A stretch of DNA of 64,000 bases. It comes from Rotaria sordida (Eukaryota > Rotifera > Eurotatoria > Philodinida > Philodinidae). The position numbers were made by a program, and so were the translations under genes. Of the stretch, positions 50,201 through 61,468 are shown in pieces (positions within the stretch are counted from its first letter, which is position 1; the number at the start of each line of letters is the position of its first letter). Location of the stretch: assembly GCA_905250125.1 (NCBI GenBank), contig CAJNOL010000090.1:62001-126000 (forward strand), given 5' to 3'. The notes under the pieces are model-generated. The model was not told the origin of the DNA and did not search any database. It saw only the letters and a program-made list of their open reading frames with translations.

Positions 50201-52068
50201 TTTTATATACAAGTGATCGTGAAATAAAAAGATTTATTTATGGTATGAAAATATTCATGAAAATAAATAAAAGCAACAAAAAAAAAAGATAGATTTCGAT
50301 TGCTTTACACGATTAACTTAAATTTTTGAAATTATCTATTTCGACTATTTAAGCGTATTAATCTTTAATCGAGAGATATGCAGGATAGAGTAGGAGGTAG
50401 AAAATTGCTCTCAGTCAGGGTACAGAGTACGAAAAATGCTTATCCTGCACATCGCTAACGTGATACTATTTTGCTATTTATCACTTTGAGTCTTCTGCGT
50501 AGAGCACGATTAAAGGAGAGGAAGATAAAAACTTCTTGAATTAAGATAAAGGTAACAGTTCTACGGCGTAGGACTCTCGTAGTTTCTATGATATTCTGAG
50601 AGTTTCAGCTCGAACGGATGATGTCTTTTTAAGATATTATATGCTCGAAAACGGGACTAATTAACTTTCAGGATATCAATAGAATAGTGAACTGCATAGG
50701 ACTCCGAAACCCGATTCCGACTCCAACGGAATTGGAGTCGCGAATACAAAATTTTTCGGTGTCGGAGTTGGAATCGGAGTCGGGTTTCGGAGTGAAAAAA
50801 TGCGACTCCGCTGATCACTACAATAGAATCATGAGAGTGTTTGGCTGGGCAGAATTTCAGGCAGAAACTCCTTGTTACTATTTTTCTTGTGATATCTTGC
50901 AAAAGACTGAAAGTTCAATAAATTGACCATAACTCAAGAAGAAAGGCCTAATAACACGAACTCTGTCAGAACTTTCATCTACACTAAGAATCCTACCTAT
51001 GAGATCAAACGGTAATGATCAGTCGGATGGATTTTCTCGTCAGTCAAATTATAGGGTACAAAAAAAAAGGTTACTCTACACATTTCTACTTTAATCTTAA
51101 TATTAATATTAAAGAAATTTATAATATTTCCGTTATTGTGTTAGATGCTTCGTTCAAACGCATATTTTGGACAGTAACCGATGTCAACAATAGTAGTCAA
51201 TTCCCCGTTCATACCTGCGATAGTGAATTTAAACAATGTCATGATACATCAATACGTTTACCATTTGCATGGCCATTTGCATTTTTTAATGTATGTATTA
51301 TTATTTTATTATTTATTTAAAGGAATTTATTTTTTTTAAATTAATAATTTAGGATGGTCTACTCTATTCATCCTCATCCTTACAATCTTTAGATATAATT
51401 CAACTGTATGGAAATAATCGTTTTTCTAATAATTTTATAACATCAACACGAGAACATATTCGTTCATTTCTACCTATTGATAATCAACCGGTTGCATCAG
51501 TGAATCTCTGTGAAAATTATTCAAAAATACGTTGTGAAAATAAACTTTGTTTACAAATAAATGCAACAGAAATCAATTGTTTATCAATTGATGAAAATAT
51601 CATAACAAAACAATTAATAACATCAACAACAAGTACTACGAGTTCGACTATACAGAGTGAAACACAATCAGTTACATATAATGATCATATTACTGAAGCA
51701 GCAGATCAGCGAAAAAATTATCGATATAGACCACGGAATACTATACTTTTTTTAATTATTGCTTTCACTATTTTAGCAGCCGTAAGTTTAATCCTTAAAT
51801 AAGAAAGTTTATTCACGTTTTGTTTTTTTTTTTTGATAAGATATTGGCAATTTTTGTTAAACGTTGTCAAGCTTCTCGTAATCAAAGAGCATTACCTAAT
51901 CAACAAAATAATAATGAACAAAGTTTATCAACAGAAGATCCAAATTTAGATGAATTTACTGTAACATTTGATGATCGAATAATGGAACAATCTGCTGATA
52001 ATGTACGTACTATTTTAATTGATAAGGATACTGTTCGTTTTATTCCATGGCGAAGAGGGTCTATTTAA
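47270..52068 (+). CDS. LDL-receptor-related type I membrane protein
   Basis: Thirteen exons total 792 residues: 47270-47354, 47415-47534, 47602-47745, 47805-47989, 48047-48116, 49027-49129, 49194-49381, 49439-49573, 49637-49835, 49896-50242, 51145-51290, 51353-51781, 51841-52068. A signal peptide is at about 1-28 ([13 protein letters not shown]). Cys-rich modules follow. Clear LDLR class A repeats occur near residues 120-156 ([18 protein letters not shown]), 160-200 ([17 protein letters not shown]) and 205-245 ([17 protein letters not shown]), each with the Ca-binding Asp/Glu set. Then an EGF module and a Ca-binding-type EGF starting DFNEC. A poorly conserved stretch in the place of a YWTD propeller has FWTVTDVN. 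A Thr/Ser stalk, one helix (about 702-724, [19 protein letters not shown]) and a 68-residue tail end the protein. No NPxY sorting motif is visible in the tail. An endocytic or adhesion receptor is likely, ligand unknown. Confidence 0.85.
48180..49000. repeat. Long inverted repeat filling intron 5 of the LRP-like gene
   Basis: Arms of about 270 nt pair at around 80 percent by eye: cttttctgtaaattaacc at about 48307 against the reverse complement of the block near 48820-48840, and cataga.aaagtaaaatcattt at about 48385 against 48735-48760. The intron is 910 nt while its neighbours are 50-70 nt. Confidence 0.75.
50371..50460. mobile_element. Short MITE, same ends as the 18371 element
   Basis: Left end gagagatatgcaggat and right end atcctgcacatcgct are inverted. 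The right half, read on the minus strand, resembles the left end of the 18371-18763 element through gtgcag, tac and ctgtaccctgactga. It lies in the 902-nt LRP-like intron 50243-51144. Confidence 0.55.
50585..51046 (+). repeat. Foldback element, family A, partial copy 2
   Basis: Collinear with 36540-36885: tatgatat.ctga, tttcagctcgaacggatgat, then gaagaaaggcctaat and atcagtcggatgg. Interrupted by the hairpin at 50697-50795. The 5' arm of copy 1 has no counterpart here. Another family-B type end (gttactctacacatttc) lies at 51070-51086. Confidence 0.65.
50697..50795. repeat. GC-rich (GACTCC)-type hairpin
   Basis: Two inverted arms built of gactcc/gattcc units: actccgaaacccgattccga on the left and tcggagtcgggtttcggagt on the right. 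They stand out from the AT-rich intron. Probably a simple-repeat-derived foldback. Confidence 0.7.
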
Positions 52069-53120
52069 ATATTAATTTTTTTTTTGCTTTTTTTTTATAG
52101 GCTGGGGACCGGCTGCCACTAACCGATTACTTGCATTATTAATTCAATGAGAAAAAAACTAATATCTTACTAACAAAAACAACAATGTAGTTGGGAGTAT
52201 TTTTAACATTAGGAACATTTCTTTGCTTTGTTCTGTTTAGTCGGGCATTCCATAGGTTATCGTTATTTTTCTCATATCCTTCTTTTTTCATATTGCTTTC
52301 AACGTCCAAGAGCATGCCTTCCTTATTCTACTCCGTTGCCTTGCTTTATTTTTTATTGTAGCTCAAAAACCTTGTTTATGTTTACCATGACAATAATTTA
52401 TACTTTTTTTTTTGTTTTTTATGGGTTTCTTTTTCAAGTTTTAAAATAAAAGTTTTAGTTATCCTGGTATAATTTTTGACTTAATATATAGAAACAATCG
52501 TTTCGTATTTAAGAGAATGAACTATGACTTGTAATCATTCTTTGTATTATAAAAAAATCAATTTTTGTTCTGAACTTCTCAATTGAACGAAGATAATTCA
52601 TAATCTAAAATAGTGAAACAGTGGAAATCAATAAACAAATCAATCTTATAATCTATCGGCCTAATTTTTCCAGACAGAATTGCTTGAGAGTATTGATTTT
52701 AGACGCTTTACAGAACATAGTATCATGTTTCTTTCTTTGTTGATGATTATAAATTGTGTCATATATTGACAATGAAAGGCATCAATTGAGTTGGTTAAGT
52801 TGGTCTCGGACTCAGATCCAGTCAGGTTCAGGCCTGAAAATTTTGAACCCGATGAACTCAAGTTATCTGGGAAATGTGTAGGGAGTGCTAGTCACCGAAT
52901 ACAAAAAAACTGGCAAAACAGTATGTCGTATCTTCGGGGCGATTATCCAATCTTGATTAGAAAATTTCATTGAGAATGTCAAAGTACGGTTCGATCCATT
53001 CCGAGTCGGAAAATTTTTGACCCGATGGACTTTAGGCATCAGGAGAAAGATAATAATTTTTATTTTGAAAAAGCTTCATTCATCAAGAATTGTATTAGTA
53101 TCTGTTTTTTTTTTCGTTGC
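52069..53120. other. Intergenic between LRP-like and ART-LRR genes (convergent)
   Basis: 3' flanks of two convergent genes. A GC-richer block at about 52800-53035 contains two related units, ttttgaacccgatgaact and tttttgacccgatggact, probably a small repeat element. No gene seen. Confidence 0.55.
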
Positions 53121-55489
53121 TCATACAACAATGTTCAGAGCTGGATTTTTTTGTGCAACTTCCATGATGTATCGTTTTCCTTCAATACCGATTTGATTGC
53201 CTTTAAGATTTAGCATAGTGAGCGTCTAAAATAACCAGTAAATAATGAAATGAAAAGAATTGAAGAAAGACTTAGATTACTTTGTTTTGTTGTAGAGCAT
53301 TAATAAGATATTGTACTCCTTGTGATCCAATCTCATTATCTTCGAGATCAAGTATGGTGAGAGTCTGAAATAATGAACAAGTAGAAATTGTAAGCGAAAG
53401 AACAATTATTACTTTGTTTTGCTGTAAAGCAGTGGCAAGACTTTGAGCTCCTTTTGCCGTGATTCGATTATTTGCAAGATTAAGTATAGTAAGAGTCTAG
53501 AAAAATGAGTAAGTTAAATGATAGAGTAAAAGAAATAGATAACTTGATTGTGTTGTAGAGCATTAGCTAAATAACTTGTTCCTAAATTACTGATCATATT
53601 GGATCGAAGATTGATTGTAGTGAGTTTCTAAAGTATGTGATTAATTAAAAAAAAATAATAGAATTCAAAGAAATTGAATTACTCGATTCTGTTGTAATGC
53701 ATTAGCAAGATGTTGTATTCCTTGTGGTCTAATTTGATTCGAACGAAGATTAAGTGTGGTCAATGTCTAATACAATGAATGAAACAATGATAATATGAGA
53801 GAAAGAAGAAATAAGAGTCAAATTACTTTATTTTGTAACAAAGCATTAGCAAAATATTGTGTTCCTTGATCACTAATTTGATTATTTTCGAGACTTATTG
53901 TTGTCAGTGTCTAAAGTAATGAGTAAATGGTAAAGTAAAAGGAAGAAATAGTAGGATTACTGTGTTTTCTTTTAAAGCATTGGCAAGACTTTGTGCTCCT
54001 TGGGGTCGAATAAGATTATGCTGCAGGTCTAATGTTGTTAACGTCTATAAATATATGTGAATAAGCAAAGTGACAAATAGGATAGACAACTGATATTACT
54101 TTATTTTGTTGAAGTGCATAAGCAATAGCTTTTGCTTCTTGATCACTGATTTGAAGACGTGAAAGATCTAGAGTAGTCAATTTCTGTATAAAATAAAAGA
54201 AAAAAATGAATGATACTTTTCATTGAGTATGAAGTAGGATGATAGAAAGTAAAAGAAGGAAAATTAAAAAGATTTGTAAATAAATTAATAGATGAAAAGA
54301 ATAGATTTTGTTGAAAATTTACTATTGTCTCTCGTTATTTCTACAGAGTCGAACTGACAATAAAAAAAAGTATGTCGGTTGTTTTCAGATTATACTATTC
54401 TCTCGATTGATGACATGAATTCTTTACAGATCATATTTACTGTCTTGTTAATTATGGTTGTATGAATATACTAAATAAAATAATTACCGGATCTGTAAGC
54501 AATGCTTCAATTGATTTTTGAACCTTGGGATTAATACGTTGAAGTAATACACTTATTTGTTTTGGTATTGTCGATTGACCTGATAAATTTTGAATTGGTT
54601 CTATAAGGCTCTGTCTTTTTGGTATATTCTCAGTGGAAGTTCTTTTGGTTGGTGGAGATACAGATGATGATCGTAGAGAGCGTAACATAATGGGATTTGG
54701 TTTTTCTAACGAGGACATTGTGGATTTTTTATTGAGCAAAATATTAAAACCTCGTCGAACAGGAACAGTCAGTTGATGTTTTGGTTGAATTTCCTTTAAG
54801 TGAATAATGTGTAATCCATTACCTGCATCGAAACAACCTATTACATGGAATCGACAAGCAGAAGGAAGTAACACTTCTTGTTCTTTCGGATAAAACGAAT
54901 ATTTGCCAACACTTTTACCAGAATGACTATCAATAATAAATAATGTTCTTGCTCCATTTTGACCCAAAATATCTTCATTGTTGAAAACATTAAGAGACAT
55001 TGTACATAATGTAAAACCCCACCATACAAATATTCTTCCCACAGGATATTGTGCAATTAAATTCAATTGTACAGCATGATAAACAGTAAGACGAGTAGAA
55101 TTTGATGGAAGTTTATTTAACGCAGTCATAATTAATTTAAGATAACGAAACCATGGTTTCAATAATGTTTGATTTCTTGTTTCTAATGTAGTGTTAAGAA
55201 TGACATGAAACGATTTGTTTATTGGCTTCCATTTTATAGTATATAGAAATATAGAACTTGATTCATCAGTTGTTAAACTATCTTTTGCTATATTACGATT
55301 TTTTTTCACTATCGAAATCATCTGTTCGAGTTCTGGGATAAATGGAACGAGTGGATTGACAGCCTCTTCCAAAGAAACAAGTGGTATATTTTCATTATCT
55401 TCGATAAGATGAAGCATTTTTGATAATTCAATTGTCATATCAGAAACATTAGAAGAATCCGCAGAATTGTCATTATATTTAGCAGCCAT
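53121..55489 (-). CDS. ADP-ribosyltransferase domain fused to leucine-rich repeats
   Basis: Nine minus-strand exons, 54488-55489, 54100-54183, 53961-54044, 53827-53910, 53683-53766, 53544-53627, 53413-53496, 53281-53364 and 53121-53225, encode 564 residues. Exon 1 carries an arginine-ART-like (PF01129-type) domain, with FVWWGFTLCT at 154-163, GARTLFIID at 179-187, and EQE at 203-205 followed by VLLPS. The first catalytic position (usual VYRG) reads VYHAV with His138, and the Ser of the S-T-S-like motif is replaced, so transferase activity is doubtful. A basic linker follows. Then seven exons of exactly 84 nt, all phase 0, each encode one ribonuclease-inhibitor-type repeat (TLTTLDLxxNxIxxxGAQxLAxALQxNK). 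An eighth repeat ends the protein. NLR-like recognition is possible, but no NACHT domain is seen. Confidence 0.85.
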
Positions 55490-58442
55490 ATTTAAATAAA
55501 ATCTTAAGTTAAAATATTTCTTATTTTAAAATCAATCGAGATTTGAATGCTTAACTTTCTCATCTAGATCAGAATCCTATGTGGGTTTAACTTTTCGAAT
55601 TTGCATCTGGCTCAATCGAATACAGTTGAAAATTGTTAATGTCTATTTTTTTTTAAATAGAGTGTGTTGGAATGAAAACTATTATCTAGGTTTGTTTCTG
55701 AACGTGCTTATCATCAATGCAAAAAGATCAGCATTTATCTCATTACTGTGGCATCAAATCTTTATTCATTAATATTTTTTAAAAACTTAAGTCAAAGAAT
55801 AATACAAGGATGTTATGGTACCTTAATAATTGGTTTCCGCTATTGCGATTCGAAACTCAAACTTGGGATCTTTATTTACATATCAACTTATAGATCAGAA
55901 GCTATCCTACAAGTTATTTTTTGTCTTTCATCAAGGTATCTCATTTTTTGAAAAAGCGACAACCGTTTTACGTTGAATCAAGCTCTTGAAAAATGCTTGT
56001 AGTTTCGTTCAAGTAAAAGCTACAGTTCAATTCAATATTACATTTTGTAGAGATGTCTGCTCTACAAAACAACCAACTTCGATCATTTTTTCGCATGTTC
56101 GAAAAGGGACCTATAGGGTAAATCAAAACCTATTGACTCACTATAAAAAATAATTTTTTAGACCTTTCAAAGAGTTTCTCATTACTCTTGCACAAAAATA
56201 GATACAACATTTCGAAGGATTAAATCTTGATCGTAACCTATAGCTTTTGATTCGTAGAAAATATTTCCTTCTGAATCAAAAATGAACAAATATTTTGTCT
56301 AAAAATTTTTCGATCATTCGCTATTGTTGCAGGTAACATCGTTAGAAATTTCGCAGTACTTTGAAGTATGTTGGCTCAATAATATATTACAGTTTCAATG
56401 GATTTCTTCATATTCTAGAGAAGGACGATAAATTATGAGACCTTTTCGAAACTGTTCGAATTCTTTCTATAATATATATATAGAAAGAGAGAGAATATGA
56501 GTCAATAGCTTTGTAACAGATTGATATCTAAATCAATCATCAAAGCGTATATAGACGATGGTAGATTGTCCGAGTAAAAAATGAGCCCGACAAAACTCAA
56601 AAAAAAATGATAAGTATTTTCAATGAAAAATATTTCATATGAAAAAATCTAGTTTTAAATAACTTACTAACAGACAGTGATATGATATAAAACAAAAGTT
56701 CTTACGTTGACATATGTATAGACTTTAATATGATAGACAGTGAAAAGATAAAAGTAACTACGGACTCTTCACAAGTAAAGAATGAGAATTTTTTTTTTGT
56801 TCTCACACAAAATAATATTTATCTTCAACAAACTATCAAGGTGACAGACAAACAATAAGTACTAAAAACAGTTTGGCTCTTTTTTTAAATTTCAGATATA
56901 TAATTTACAGAAGTTTGAATAATTAATAATATAGACATATATCTTCTGATCCTTTTGTCTATATGCCTCTACAATAAAAATCTAATATTTATTCTATAAA
57001 AATAAAACGAAGTATTATCAAATATTATAAGACAAGACTTGTGTAGCAAATAGTGTTGACTTTTTTCCCAGAGAGATGATAAGAAAACTAAACACTTGCG
57101 GAGTTTGAAGCGTTTTTTTATACTCTTTGTTTAAGTATGAGAAAATATCATTAATACAGTTCTTTAAGTATATTATTATATGATTAAACATACTGGACCG
57201 TTTATCCATTATATTGAAATATATTTCATATTATAGTATATACGCATATGTATCTGATCATCTACTAAAATATTCGTTTTGCGATTGCCTTTAAAAATAG
57301 AATTATTTCTAATATTCAAACGATCTTCAATTAATCGGTTACAACATGTAGTAGTATATACATATCAATAGCTGTTATAAATATTATGGTCGCAGAATAA
57401 CAAATATATACATTCGAAATATATCAATTATAATCTTCATCATTTGAAGTATGATTACTCTTTATTTATTCAGATGACAATCTTCACTTCTATCCTGTTT
57501 ATTTAATCGTAGTTCATAGAATACATTGAAATGAATCCAATGATTTCTGAGCCTTCATCCACATCAACTACAACTAATCATCTTAATAAAAAAACACAAT
57601 AAGAATCAAAATTTCATCATCAACAATGCCTACATCATTGCTTACTACTTATGAAATACCGAAATTTATAACAAATATAGCTATAGTATAAGTTTCATGC
57701 ACACTGACGTTATTACTTTCTTTGTTCAGTTATAATTATCAATACCATCATTAGCTAATTCATCCAGAATCATAAAAATAATAATTATCAATAAGTTATC
57801 CAATGTCAAATCATTTTAGTGCTAACTAGAGTCGGAATACTGACAATTTTAAAGAAAGTTTACTTAAATATTAAGCTATAAGCAAGCATATAGAAATAAA
57901 AGTTTCGTTTTTTTTTATAATATTAAAAATTAAAGAAGAATAGAAATTGATTTCCTATTACTTCACATCTCCTATAGAAATAACATTTCTGCAGGAGATG
58001 TATTCAACTTTCATATCTATATCATTCTTATCTTCACTATTTTTTACTTTCTTTTGCTTGACATTATTAAACTATACAAACTATTTCCCATAGTATGCAG
58101 TATGATTACTTATATCAATAATTTGATTTTATATATGTTCTTCTTCATCTTGTTTATTTATGTCAAACAATAGTTTTCTTCATATAACAATAATAACATA
58201 ATAAGCAAAAACAAGTTTTTCTCTAAGTTCACATGCAATAACAACGATGAAATAATATATTTTCACTTTCCAACTACAGAGAATATCTTCACTGTACAAC
58301 AAGAACCATAACAACGAAACAAAAAAACCATAACAAAGAAACAAAAAAGCAATAACAAACAAACAAACAAACAAAAAAACAATAACAAATAATAAAACGA
58401 ATAATAAATATATACAAACAAAATATAATATTATATATCTCA
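55490..58442. other. Intergenic, AT-rich, no gene recognised
   Basis: 5' flank of the ART-LRR gene and 3' flank of the RRM gene. A short coding-like frame, MNPMISEPSSTSTTTNHLNKKTQ-type (23 codons), occurs at about 57533-57601 but is isolated. AAAC microsatellites lie at about 58315-58400. Confidence 0.5.
57965..58001. repeat. 17-bp-arm hairpin with 3-nt loop
   Basis: acatctcctatagaaat, aac, atttctgcaggagatgt: the arms pair with two mismatches. It lies about 440 nt beyond the stop of the minus-strand RRM gene, so it may be in its 3' UTR. Confidence 0.6.
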
Positions 58443-59101
58443 TCATTGATATTGATGTCCTTCTGCATAGTTAATTCGATTTATTGAATTTGATTTACAA
58501 CAATAACATCTACCAAATAATGAACGATCAAATGATTGAATAAGAAAATAAGATTTCAATAAAGATTTTTGTTTTACATGTGCTTGATATACCTTCAAAG
58601 AACAAAATAAAAAAATGAACATTAATTCATTCATTCATTCATTCACACATACTTGCATACTACGACCATTGATGATTTGTCCATCCATTGATTGAATTGC
58701 TTGTATAGCATCACTTTGTCTATAATAAATCGATTAATTAATTAATATTATATCAATAAAAACAAAAAATCCATACTTTTCAAATGTTACAAATCCATAA
58801 CCTCTTGATTGACCATTTTTTAATGGTATTTCAATATCATAGACTCGACCAAATGTCTATTCATTATTAAAAATAAAAAAATAGAAATAGATCATAAATA
58901 AAAAAAACATACTGAAAATATTTTTTCAAGTTCAATTGTTGACCAATAATATGGAATATTTGAAATCCAAAGACGCATTGGTGTTGAATGTATTTTCTAG
59001 AGTATTTCTTCATATAACATTTCATACTATGATAAATAACTTACTTGTAGAGATGAACAAATATTTGGAGAAGTTTTTGTTGATTGTTGAAGTCGAAACA
59101 T
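58443..59101 (-). CDS. Small single-RRM RNA-binding protein
   Basis: Five minus-strand exons, 59045-59101, 58913-58996, 58777-58856, 58653-58719 and 58443-58592, encode 145 residues. One RRM covers about residues 26-100. RNP2 is RLWISNIP, then LEKIFSTFGRVYDIEIP, RNP1 SRGYGFVTFE, and the last strand GRSMQVYQAHVK. The pattern (SNIP, FGxVxDxEI, GFVTFE, V.xAHV) is closest by eye to the RBFOX-type RRM, but key aromatic residues differ: RNP2 strand Trp and YYW in the loop. So I assign RRM only. The tail is short, with a CYCC cluster and ending GHQYQ. Likely a splicing or mRNA-binding factor. Confidence 0.82.
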
Positions 59102-59772
59102 TGCTGTTTAGAATAGAAATGATGAGAACATACTGAACAGAACACATCGCTTATATATATGTATATATATATATCTATATATATCATTGACCGTTACACT
59201 TTAATTAGGAATAAACGAAAAAGGAAGTAACCGTTACGCATTCAAATACAATAGAACCGTTAAAGATGCGTCGTTATTCTCAAATATAAAAGACAAATAA
59301 ACAATCTTGTCAACCTTTGGTTATGATAACCGTTTGTGGTAATTTGAATTAATTGCTTGAACAAAATAAAAGAAATCGAAATTTCAAAAAAAAACAAAAG
59401 ATTTGTTGAATGAGATAGCAATCGTTGAATATTATTCTTTTGTAACAACAGCGAATGATTGAAATAATGAAAACATCGAAAAAAAGGATTCCTGATAATT
59501 GAATATAGCTAAATCAATATTCAATATCTAAAAATTGGTTTAAGATCAAAAGTTTACTTTGCAAACAAAAAATATGGTAAAAATGATATTTAATTCAAGT
59601 ATACGTTTTTTACCATCTGATCTTGAAATCCATCTGTCTCTCCTTGCCACTAACAACTAAATATTCATCAAAAAGATTTTATTTCAAAATAAATATTTTA
59701 CGCTCGCTTTTCATCAAATAAGAATGAAATCAAATTTCTGATCATTTCAAGAATTAACTCAGGAGAATCATC
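59102..59772. other. Divergent intergenic region
   Basis: Head-to-head spacer between the RRM gene and the 59773 gene. A (TA) run lies at about 59152-59183. No other feature seen. Confidence 0.55.
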
Positions 59773-60446
59773 ATGGCTACTAATACTTATACAACACGAC
59801 AAGCTGTAAGATTATTAAAAGATCTTCTTGTGCTCAAAAAGTTTCTATTTTAGGCTTCAATTGGTCTTCAACCAGGTAATTTAATTGGGGAAACACATTA
59901 TGTTACTGAAACCCAAATAACACCACCGATAAAACAACGTGTTCGAAATACAAAACTTTTAAGTGTAAGAAACAAAATTCATGAAAAATATTTCTCTCAT
60001 TGTTCTTCCATAGACGAATATAAGTCGATGCCAATGCTGTTGTCCACCAGTTGCATCATCCTTATGTCGTTCATGTTTATGTCCTTGCTGGGCTTATTTA
60101 CTTATTGGTATTCTTCTTGCATTACTTCTTGCAGCGTTGGCTGTCGAACTTGGTTTTCTGTCTCGTATGATTTCTTAAATTACTGAATCACTTTGTTTTT
60201 TACTTATAAAATTTATTTATTGAAGGAGAAAGGGTCCGCTATCAACAACAACTTTGCATAGAGAGATGGAATGCAAGTTATTATTACAATGCAAATGAAA
60301 CTGATCCATATGACTCCTCAATTGCAACAAGCCTACCATGCACAACTCTTCGTCCAATAAATGGATCTGAAACATTAGTTTGGTCATCTTTTCAATACAT
60401 TATTGTTCTAATGATCAATTACTTCATTTATTTGATGAAATTTTGA
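59773..60446 (+). CDS. Small Cys-rich two-helix membrane protein, unidentified
   Basis: Four exons, 59773-59805, 59854-59964, 60014-60164 and 60226-60446, encode 171 residues. No family was recognised. The N-terminal 48 residues are hydrophilic. Then a cysteine cluster (CQCCCPP, LCRSCLCPCW) directly precedes a strong helix (AYLLIGILLALLLAALAVEL), an arrangement that suits palmitoylation at the membrane face. A loop follows with three N-glycosylation sequons (NAS, NET, NGS) and two cysteines. A second helix (FQYIIVLMINYFIYLM) ends at the C-terminus. Topology with both ends cytosolic and the loop outside would fit. The phase of all joins agrees. The cistron is followed after 331 bp by CFAP68. 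Confidence 0.65.
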
Positions 60447-60777
60447 GTTTATTTATCTAACTGAATATATGAACATTTATTGAACTTATAATAATTGTCT
60501 TTTGCAATGAAATAAAAACAAACTTTTTTAAACTGAATTGTATTCAAGAGAGGGCACTAGTCTCAAGTCAATTTATGAAAAAAAAACGGATGATCTATCA
60601 GAAAGTCAAGAATTTGCTTTAGAAATATTTAAAATCAATAATGTAATTATTTTTATTATTAAATAGAATTTTGAAGTTTTGTCCGTTGCTAAGCAACAGA
60701 AAACAAAATTTTTCTATGTATGACATCTTGTAGTTGTTAATAATATTTATCGAGATTTCTATAATATTTATTTCAAC
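60447..60777. other. Intergenic, AT-rich
   Basis: 331-bp spacer. AATAAA-like signal at about 60510. Nothing else seen. Confidence 0.6.
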
Positions 60778-61399
60778 ATGCTTCAAACGGGTTCACTTCG
60801 TCGACCTTATAGTAATCAAACATTAATTAATAATTGGCAAGAAGAACGAGCTGATGTCAAGAATGAACGAATTCAAAAACCACTTCCTTCTCAAGTTAAT
60901 CATCTTGATCTAATCTATTCTCATCATTTTAAATATGAATTTCTTTGTAGTATGATCATTATTTTATTTCAACATACGAATGTAGTTATGGTACTACTCG
61001 AGGTGATCCACCTCGATCTGAAGTTCGTAATCTTGAACGTAAGTCTTCTAATTTAAAAATAATTGATTATTGAAATAAAATTTTATTTTAGTTCCACGTC
61101 ATTATGCATTTCCTGGTCATCAACCAGAATTTGATTTTCCTGAAATGAAAGCATCAGTTAATACATATGTAACTGAATATCGAGCTGGTTATTGTCGTAA
61201 TTGTCAACGTGCATTGTCACCTGATGATCCAGCATGGTCAACAACAACAAAAGTTTGTTTACATTGTAAAGATCGTACATATACAATTGATCCAAAACCT
61301 GAACCATATACACTCACTGTCGATTATCGTCAAGATCCAGCAGCTAAAAATCGTTGTCTTGCTTGTATGGAAATTAATATGGGTTTTAAAAAAGATTAG
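60778..61399 (+). CDS. CFAP68: CFAP68 (C11orf1) homologue with Cys-rich tail
   Basis: Three exons, 60778-60894, 60951-61038 and 61092-61399, encode 170 residues. The core matches human C11orf1/CFAP68, a microtubule inner protein of ciliary doublets: NQTLINNWQEER, KPLPSQ, YDHYFISTY, YAFPGHQPEFDFPEMKAS, then NTYVTEY. The first donor is GTTAAT, chosen because the homologous PLPSQ...HYF junction requires it. Beyond the usual end the protein continues about 65 residues with three CxxC pairs: CRNC, CLHC and CLAC. These could form a zinc ribbon or treble-clef-like fold. The AATAAA at 61402-61407 nearly abuts the stop and DRC2 begins 96 bp later. Confidence 0.82.
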
Positions 61400-61468
61400 A
61401 CAATAAAAAAAAAATTATTTTTTTTCTTTCTGAATAAATCCTTAATATACATTATTTTAAACAATTTT

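Noticed and set aside
50657-50926. Overlapping frames of about 80 residues on both strands
   Set aside because: Produced by the symmetric GC-rich hairpin inside an intron.
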